NCBI GenBank assembly: GCA_950022655.1
Contig: OX465579.1
Span: 81,986,515 to 82,050,514 of the forward strand
Reading direction: 5' to 3'
Length of the DNA stretch: 64,000 nucleotides
DNA from: Alentia gelatinosa
Taxonomy: Eukaryota > Annelida > Polychaeta > Phyllodocida > Polynoidae
The notes beneath the pieces are model-generated. The model ran no database searches. It saw only the letters and a list, made by a program, of their open reading frames with translations, and had not been told where the DNA came from. The first letter of the stretch is position 1. Every line of letters starts with the position of its first letter. Shown here one piece after another: positions 57,315-64,000 of the stretch. The translations under genes were made by a program, and so were the position numbers.

Positions 57315-58775
57315 TCAGCCGCAATTTTTTATCTGCAAGGCAGAAATCATATGTATTCGTCTTCGTATTGCCGGATGGACAACCCCACATTTTTCCATTA
57401 ACACCTCATTACTAATGTATCTGTCTCCATCATATGCTTCCTTCCCCAGTGCTATACGCAATGCCCTATTCATTCCCGTCTTTAGCCTCCTTCTTGTTAA
57501 CTCACTAGCACCCTCTATTAAAAATGAACAGTGATGAATCATGGGCAGTACGCACGTTCGTAGGATATTCAGAGCCGTCCCCTTATTTATATACTTCCTA
57601 ATCCTTCTAAATATACAACATTTGTCGTTAAGCTTCCTCAATAACATATCCCCATGCTTGTTAAAATTTAGATCTCTGTCAATAATCGCTCCTAAATAAT
57701 TCATTTCCTCGCAATTTGTTATCTCTTCCCCATCTATCAGAATTTGCCCCCTATTAGCTAGCTTTGTTTTTGATTTCCTACCATGATACACTAACCTAGT
57801 TTTAGTTACATTTATACTTAGTCTATTCGCGCTGTACCAGATATGTAGCCTGTTACAAATCACCTGCAAGTTCAACTCCACAGTTTCTAATTTTTTGTGT
57901 GTAGAGAGCACCACCAGATCATCTGCATACATAATACTTTTATATCCCTCAATCCATCCAGGCAAGTCATTGATATACACCAGGAAGAGCAGCGGGCCCA
58001 GTATGGAACCCTGCGGCACCCCTAGTGTAATATCTTCACAATTAGATCCTATTTCACCATATTGCGTATAACATTTCCTATTTTTGAGATAGTTTTCAGA
58101 CCAATTGACCAAATTTGGCCCCACTCCCGTTTCTGCCAACTTGTACAATAATATCACATGGTGTATGCAATCGAAAGCTTTTTTTATATCAATATATAAA
58201 GCTATAGTAATTTCATTATTATTATCTGCCTCCCCAAGGTACTGAACTAATTTAAGTACTGCCCCTCCTGTACTCATTCCTTTTCTAAATCCAAACTGAC
58301 CCTTATAAAAGACATTTTGTTCTTCCAGGAAGTTATATAATCGGTTGTGCACCACCCTCTCAAGTAATTTCCCTGGAACAGGTAATACACATACCGGTCT
58401 CCAATTTGTTATGCACTTTAAGTCACCCGATTTTGGCAGTGGGGCTATTCTCCCTTCTTTGCAGTGTTGGGGAAACTCGTTATTCGTCAGCAGAGTTTTC
58501 AGAAGTAGGGTAAAATTGTACAAACATCCCAGAAGATTTGAGCTTAGCAGCTTACAACTCACATCATTCATCCCTGATGACTTTTCTACATCTATTTTCG
58601 TAATTAGTTTCTCTATCTCATTCGTTGCAATCACATCAAGATTTATTTCACAACCATTTTTATTATTTTGTGGTACGAAACTCAAATAGTTTCCCTTATC
58701 TAATTTATCTGCCAGAGTTTTCCCAATGGAGCAGAAGAAGGTGTTAGCATAACCAGCACACCCATTAAGGTTCAA
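57315..58775 (-). pseudogene. LINE ORF2: reverse transcriptase
   Basis: The uninterrupted 486-codon frame includes RIAPLPKSGD...NWRPVCVLP, LYIDIKKAFDCIHH, GVPQGSILGPLLFLVYINDL, the YADDLVVLS active site (about 57930) and YLGAIIDRDLNF. It ends in the thumb/C-terminal region. The RT itself appears intact, but the missing upstream frame makes the element inactive. Best fit is the CR1/Jockey/RTE group. Confidence 0.88.
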
Positions 58776-58846
58776 TTTCTCCCCTTTCTCATCGTTAAAT
58801 TGTCTTATATCTATAGAGCTGTTACCTTGCGGACAAACTAACTTAT

Positions 58847-59955
58847 TTATCTCTTTCCAATATTTTTTAGGGTTAGTCTGATGGTTTTTTTTAGATTTTT
58901 CTCCATAAATTCTCTTTGGTTTCTAATCTTTTTCCTATGTATGTTCTTTTTTAGAGTTATTATCAAATGCATTAGTTCTTGTTTCTCTTCTAATGTCATG
59001 CTAATTTTTTCCCTCATATATTTCCTTAACATACCCCTTTTCCATTTAATATCTCTCTGTATTCCCGGCGTCATCCATACTACCCCCCGCTCGATCTCCT
59101 TTCTCTTCTCCATTGGTGCTTTCTCGTTCAGATACGCGTCTATTGCCCCCCTCCACTCTTCCCAATACAGATTTCCCACGACTCCGTCTGTCTCTAGATC
59201 TTCCAACCTTTGTTTAACTACATAATTTAGTTCTCTATACCTTACGTTCGAACAGTTTCTCATAAGTTTCGTCTTATTATTATGAAAACCTCTTCTCTTC
59301 TTTTTAACTGCAAACACGATGAGGTGATCACTCTGAAAAATGTCAAGTGTCCCTGATAATTCCACAAAGCTTGCATTCGTTAATATAGTATCTATACTAG
59401 TGCTAGATCCTATACCCAGTCTCGTAATATCTGTAATAAGGCGCTTCAGGCCATTCGCTTTTAAAATACCCATCATTTCCTCATTTCTTGGGTCATTTCT
59501 TTTACGGGCGTCTAAATGTCAGTCACCTACTACCCATATTTCTGTTTTCCTGAACCTTTTGTCCTTACAATTTTTATTTTAAATATTCTGTAAATTGTTA
59601 CGTATCATACCCAGTAACCCTATGTACATTGATGATTGTCACTACCCGGTGGCCTGGCTTATTTACTTTCAAAACAATTGCCTCTAATTTCTTATCCAAT
59701 CTATTCATATCCTCTATTTCCTCCGCAAATGCAGTCCATTTGTTACTTAAATATATACCCCCCCCTTCCCTTTTCCTTTCTTTCTATCTAGTCTATAGAA
59801 TTTATATCCTGGGAGATAAGCGTCATGAATGCGCTCCTTTTACAGACCCTCTGAAATCCCTATTACATCAAAACTATCTATAGTACCCTTTAAGTAATCT
59901 ATTTTTCCTAGCAAGCTGCAAATATTCCAATGGCAAACTTTAAACCCTTTATTCC
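58847..59955 (-). pseudogene. LINE ORF2: AP-endonuclease and linker (broken)
   Basis: Endonuclease landmarks: VCHWNICSLLGK (about 59940), DVIGISE, GYKFYRLDRKKGKGRGGVYI (about 59790) and, near the C-terminus, SIDTILTN...IFQSDHLIVFAV (about 59330), which contains the SDH catalytic triplet. Stops occur between 59520 and 59950. From 59476 the frame is open through a basic linker to 58847. It lies 72 bases upstream of the RT frame. Confidence 0.8.
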
Positions 59956-60000
59956 CCTTTATATCAGAACATCGGTGTATCATTAGCGACTTCACACAAA

Positions 60001-61292
60001 CATGGTTGTAATCTCTTCAGTTCGAGCAACAAACCCTACCACATAACAAAAATCATAACATGTGCATCTCAGGATGAAAGTATTTATATATGATACGCGT
60101 CCCTGGACATGTTCATCAAAAGGCACCCATGGTAGTCTGGATTTTCTTTTAATCACATTTTGATTGCAAAATTCCATTATAGCTCTATGTTTCTTAATGT
60201 ACAGAGACAGAAGTCCAGGTGTTATGGAACAATGTATCCTTTCTACATAAGTCGTCAAACCGCTGCCTCCGGTTTCTTTCTCTTAATATTAATTCAGTTC
60301 ATAGTTTAAATCTTCACCATCTTCGGGCCTCTTACTAATTCCTCTTCAGATTTCTCTCCGTTCTTCACATTTGGTCTCAGGTACTCGTTCCTTATACTTC
60401 TTATTATGTCAATACTCCGTTCAGCTTCAGTTTAGAAATGTCCGCTAATATCAACCATATACACACAGGTTAAATGTCCAACATCTATGTATCGACACCC
60501 AGTATGGAGCGTCAACTTAGCGACTATGCTCTCCGTCCCATACATCTCTGAGACTAAGACCTAACTAATTATTGTCAATCGCTGACCATATGAATACAGA
60601 GATTATCACGCAAAATTAATATGACATTACACCATTCCTCGATTCAACCATCGTTGTCCCCATATTATTTCGCTAGATATTTTTTACACACACCTGACAT
60701 ATATAATAACATTTCACGCATGTCCAGTATGGAACATGCGTTTTATCAATTATTTAAATTTTTTTATCAAGTTAATCCCCCCCATATATATATACAATAC
60801 CCCGTTTAAGTAACGTCTGTCTTTTTATCAGTTTCACAGTTAGCACATCACACTTTGATATACATTGTATAAATCGTAATTATTAACCTCACTAAAAATT
60901 TCTTTTTCATAAGTATAGATGCTGTTTCTATAAAAAATTAATCCTCTCCTACCTATACAAAATACCCTGTTTTTACTAAGTCCATCTTTATATCACTCTC
61001 GTAGTCTACATATCTCAACCTAAATAACAAAGTGTCCTCCTCATTGTTTAAATATTAGCCAAAAGAACATTGACCCAAAGCAGAACTAGTGAAAAAATTT
61101 GTCATCCACTGCCCCCTTTGAATACCCAAATAAGTTACCCACTCCCCTTGGAATGCAGAGAAAATTCCCCCCCCCCCCCCAGCCCTGAGAATTGTGCCCT
61201 CCATCCCCCCCGGGCCATAATTGTGTAATCATGATGGTGGAACGCTCCCTTTACAGTCATGAAGAGGCTAAGTGCTGATGAGGTACCTCGGG
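60001..61292. other. LINE upstream region and unnamed sequence
   Basis: A minus-strand frame at 59992-60258 (KSRLPWVPFDEHVQGRVSYI) could be ORF1-derived or leader sequence of the LINE, but I cannot show it. A (TA)n run lies at about 60784-60796. From about 61140 to 61255 there is a reverse-oriented GGGAGCGTTCCA...ATTATGG block with a C run, related to the start of the composite repeat at 62596. Confidence 0.4.
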
Positions 61293-62222
61293 CAGTGGCG
61301 TCAGGATAGGGGGGCATGGCGGGCAGCCCCCCTCCCCACTTTTTGCCAGCCCCAAAAAAGTCAGCACCTTCAACTATAACTCAATCAATTGTAAAAACTG
61401 TCTTGCTTTTTCAACATCGAAATATGTCTAAATCTAACTTTTTAGCATACAACTATGGCTAAGCCTTTTTACTGTAGAAAAGTGTCAAAGTCTGACTTTT
61501 TAGCGTGTCTCAATGGCTAGGCCTTGGCTTTCCAACACAGGAAAAAGTCTGACTGTTTAGCGTGCAATGATGGCTGCACCCTGACTTTCCATCATGGTAA
61601 AATATCAAAGTCTCTCTCTTTAGTGCATTAATGGCTAATCCCTGACTTTTCACCATGGAAAGTATCGAAGTCTGACTCTTCAGCATGCAATTATGGCTAA
61701 GCCCTGACTTTTCACTGTGGTAAAATATCAAAGTCTGACTTTTTAGCGTGCAATTATGGCTATGACATGACTTTTCACCGTGGAAAAGTGTCACCGTCTG
61801 ACCTTTTACCATGCGATGATGGCTAAGCCCTGACTTTTCACAGTGGAGAAGTATCAAAGTCTGACCTTTTACTGTGCAATGGTGGCTAACACCTGACTTC
61901 TCACAGTGGAAAAATATCAAAGTCTGACTCTTTAGCATGCAATGATGGCTAAGCCCTGACTTTTCACCATGGAAAAGTGTCACCGTCTGACCTTTTACCA
62001 TGCGATGATGGCTAAGCCCTGACTTTTCACAGTGGAGAAGTATCAAAGTCTGACTTATTAGCATGCAATGATGGCTGAGCCCTGACTTCTCCCTGCAGTA
62101 AAATATTAAAGTCTGACTCTCTACCGTCTCAAAGTCTGACTCCATACCAAGAAATAAAAAAACAGATTTTTTAGTTCGCCCCCCCCCCCCCCCCCCACTT
62201 TCAAAATGTTCGGACGCCCCTG
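61293..62222. mobile_element. Inverted-repeat element carrying the 63-bp satellite
   Basis: It begins CAGTGGCGTCAGGATAGGGG and ends CGGACGCCCCTG, giving CAG(T/G)GGCGTC-type inverted ends, with C/G runs near both ends. About 12 diverged copies of the 63-bp monomer (61380-62150) occupy the interior. GAGGTACCTCGGG at 61280-61292 and GAGGTGCCTCGGG at about 62238-62250 flank it imperfectly. A 211-residue minus frame (61510-62145) is the repeat read as protein. Confidence 0.65.
61380..62150. repeat. 63-bp satellite, second array (about 12 units)
   Basis: The same monomer family as 50657-53060 (CTGACTTTTCACC...AAAGTCTGAC...GATGGCTAAGCC) but with more variation between units and no clear higher-order block. 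One near-exact pair (61772-61830 and 61972-62030) repeats at a spacing of about 200 bases. Confidence 0.88.
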
Positions 62223-62595
62223 TTGGGAGTCCACCAGGAGGTGCCTCGGGCCTTAATTCAGAGGAATAGTTTACAATTTAACAATTGTCGGGAGGCAGCT
62301 ACCTGCATAACGGGACTGGAGCCAACCTAATAGGGACCTAAAGTGAACCCGCTGAAACCGCAGATACCCGTTCACAAAACTCAATTTCCTATTTTCACTT
62401 CTCCTTCTTCCCACTGCTAACAGATCGAGAACTTTGTAAATGATATGGAAATATTGCACTAGATGTACTATAATAACAAGATCAAATGGAAGAACGAACT
62501 GCAGACCAAATTTGACTTACTGGAAAAAAGAATTCTGTGAAAAGCCGGTATTTTGAGGCACTCGCCCAAAAGGATGATTTTGAGGGTATCCAAGC
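62223..62595. other. No gene recognised
   Basis: Short frames only. Nothing identifiable lies between the satellite-bearing element and composite repeat copy 2. Confidence 0.4.
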
Positions 62596-63135
62596 TACTT
62601 AGGGAGCGTTCATTAATTATCGCCCAGGGGGGGCAAAGTTTTTCTAACACCGATCGGTCAAAAAAAAGTTGGCCCTCCCCCCATGGGAATACTAAAAAAA
62701 AAGTTGGCCCCCCTCCATGGGAATACCCCAATAAAAAGTTGGCCTCCCCCCCTTGGAATGCCCAAAAAAAACACCCCCCCCCCCCATCGGAATAGGGTAA
62801 AAGCACAGAGGAGGCCTAATTGATGTGGCATTTTTCCATAAGGCTTTCATTCTTTGCTTTAGAACAAACCCAGCTACAGTCAGTCATTTGTCAAAATTTT
62901 TACCAATCTCAGTAGCTAAGTGGTAGGGGTGTTCACCTTAAGCATGGTAGGTCATGGCTTCAAACCCCGGTCAGGTTATACCAATTACTTACACAGTACC
63001 TACTGCTCATTTGGCTTGACACCTGCCATTAGAATGAGGAGTAAGGGGCTACTGCCCGAGTGGGAGAATGACTGTACCACCAAATTTGGTGATGGTACAC
63101 ACAATATTCACTTCATAAAAATTGCTCAAAAAAGA
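62596..63135 (+). repeat. Composite repeat with tRNA-derived SINE, copy 2
   Basis: It begins CTTAGGGAGCGTTCATTAAT and shares the ATCGGTCAAAAAAA block and TAGAACAAACCCAG with copy 1. The SINE head has A box (TAGCTAAGTGGTAG, about 62912) and B box (GGCTTCAAACCCC, 62956-62968), and the CACCTGCCATTAGAATGAGG body follows. Copy 2 also holds a short tandem expansion at 62680-62790 that copy 1 lacks. Confidence 0.75.
62680..62790 (+). repeat. Tandem units (AAGTTGGCCCCCC...CATGGGAATAC)
   Basis: Three to four units of about 33-36 bases each contain AAAAAGTTGGCC, a C run and ATGGGAATAC/TTGGAATGCC. The AT/C-rich design resembles the 61129-61180 area. Confidence 0.75.
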
Positions 63136-63430
63136 AAATAAATGAAACAAGTAGCAAATGAACAGCTGTTGTTGACGGAACAGCACTGATGCAAAAAAGA
63201 TGGGGGAGTCTTGAGCAGGACTGGAACACACACCATGTGGAGGCCAGTTTCAATGTCAGTCATTGCCATCTGGAGTCAACTCTGTTGGAGAGGTGCTCGC
63301 AGTTGCACCACTGGCAGCCAATAGCAGATAATGTCAGCCCTTAGGTATTCCTTGGCCAGTTTTACAGGAGAGTCCCTGGAGAGCCTATATATGAGAGGCT
63401 TCTGTGTCCTGCTTTTAACATATGAACTTG

Positions 63431-63505
63431 AATCATATACCTGATTTGAATTATAAGATTCTGTAAGAATCATATACATGATTTGAATTGTAAGATTCTG
63501 CTAAT
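63431..63505 (+). repeat. Two-copy 38-bp tandem repeat
   Basis: GAATCATATACCTGATTTGA...AAGATTCTGTAA is followed directly by GAATCATATACATGATTTGA...AAGATTCTGCTA. The copies differ at a few positions. Confidence 0.8.
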
Positions 63506-64000
63506 GTTCTAACCCGAAATCAGTGAATCAACCCCTGCCAAATTGAGGCTGTAGTTGCCAGCTAGCAGTCTAGCTGGAAGCCCCCATCTCTCCTGTACCC
63601 ATATAATCAATCATAAAGCTTGAATACCTAGAACCTAATTCTCAATGAAGTCACTTATTGAGACTTGGTTGTTCACATTCAAATATCCAGCAGCAACTGG
63701 TTTCTCGATTTGTGCCATCAATTCATAGTCATCAGGCTCCCTTGCAGAATCTCAAAGGACCTTCACTGTTTCTTGTAGCAGTATCATTGACATGCAAATA
63801 CAGATGTTCTCGCAATTTGTTATAGTCTGGCATGGCGTGAGGGATCTTTGGAATGAGTGGATCAATCTATGGTGTGGCCCTCAGAAGGAAGTCCCATTTT
63901 CTTGCATGCAGAACCCCTTTAAGTACTCAATGCTCTTCCATAAATATGGTAATCTTATTGAAATAAGCAGCAACAGGGGCATTTTGTAGTACTTGATGTT
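63506..64000. other. No gene recognised
   Basis: A short tail of the window; frames under 70 residues without motifs. Confidence 0.4.

Larger units (their letters stand above)
57300..60000 (-). mobile_element. APE-type non-LTR retrotransposon (LINE), 5'-decayed
   Basis: An endonuclease-reverse transcriptase ORF2 reads from about 59950 to 57315 on the minus strand. It starts KVCHWNICSLLGK (endonuclease start) and ends in an uninterrupted RT frame. The endonuclease half has several stops. No target duplication or A-tail was identified at the 57300 boundary, where another LINE fragment abuts. Confidence 0.85.

Noticed and set aside
58345..59582. Plus-strand frames of 80-114 residues
   Set aside because: They are antisense shadows of the LINE endonuclease and reverse transcriptase.
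62912..62968. tRNA gene
   Set aside because: Same reasoning as at 55388; it shares the non-tRNA body with the other SINE copy.

Overview
The window looks like repeat-rich, AT-leaning nuclear DNA of a marine invertebrate. A lophotrochozoan, and perhaps a mollusc, is my best guess from its overall style: a GT31 glycosyltransferase with an uninterrupted reading frame, tRNA-headed SINEs, Ty3/gypsy and APE-type LINE relics, GGGGCCCGTTTCA-ended foldback elements and long C/G homopolymers. The taxon is an inference, not something the sequence proves. I see no operons, rRNA genes, CRISPR arrays or bacterial features.

Only one host gene looks intact: a beta-1,3-galactosyltransferase-like type II Golgi enzyme at 22923-24044 (+), a GC-rich coding block in AT-rich DNA. 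It lies just downstream of a 23-bp minisatellite (21458-22020) and upstream of a (TA)n tract. Everything else I can identify is mobile DNA, relics of mobile DNA, or tandem repeats.

Layout. 0-2.5 kb: a small Ty3/gypsy-like LTR element (minus) that kept both LTRs but only a broken gag/protease remnant, followed by two foldback hairpins. 4.1-5.7 kb: a C-rich minisatellite, a 622-bp inverted-repeat element (copy 1 of a family) and a possible Penelope-like tail with a hammerhead-like motif. 7-9.1 kb: decayed minus-strand reading frames of unknown origin. 10.7-17.4 kb: foldback elements, small duplications and a promoter-like CpG-rich patch. 24.4-31.5 kb: mostly featureless. 31.5-33.2 kb: a gypsy pol relic interrupted by a 463-bp insertion with a 15-bp target duplication. 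33.2-34.9 kb: nonautonomous inverted-repeat elements. 37.7-43.7 kb: a gypsy element inserted into one of two tandem ~189-bp units, and itself hit by two smaller elements. 43.7-44.7 kb: a pseudogene of an unidentified multicopy-type family. 45.7-49.2 kb: a second gypsy element (minus) lacking integrase. 50.6-53.1 kb: a 63-bp satellite with higher-order structure. 54.9-60 kb: three LINE fragments. 61.3-62.2 kb: an inverted-repeat element carrying the same satellite. 62.6-63.1 kb: a SINE-bearing composite repeat also found at 55.2-55.6 kb.

The mobile elements form a readable stratigraphy. Repeat copies inside the window act as empty-site controls for one another, so the order of several insertions can be established without outside data. 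I found no gene cluster that looks like a new molecular system. The most unusual structures are the two-locus higher-order satellite, the foldback hairpins with related GGCTNCGCC centres, and the nested insertions with internal empty sites.
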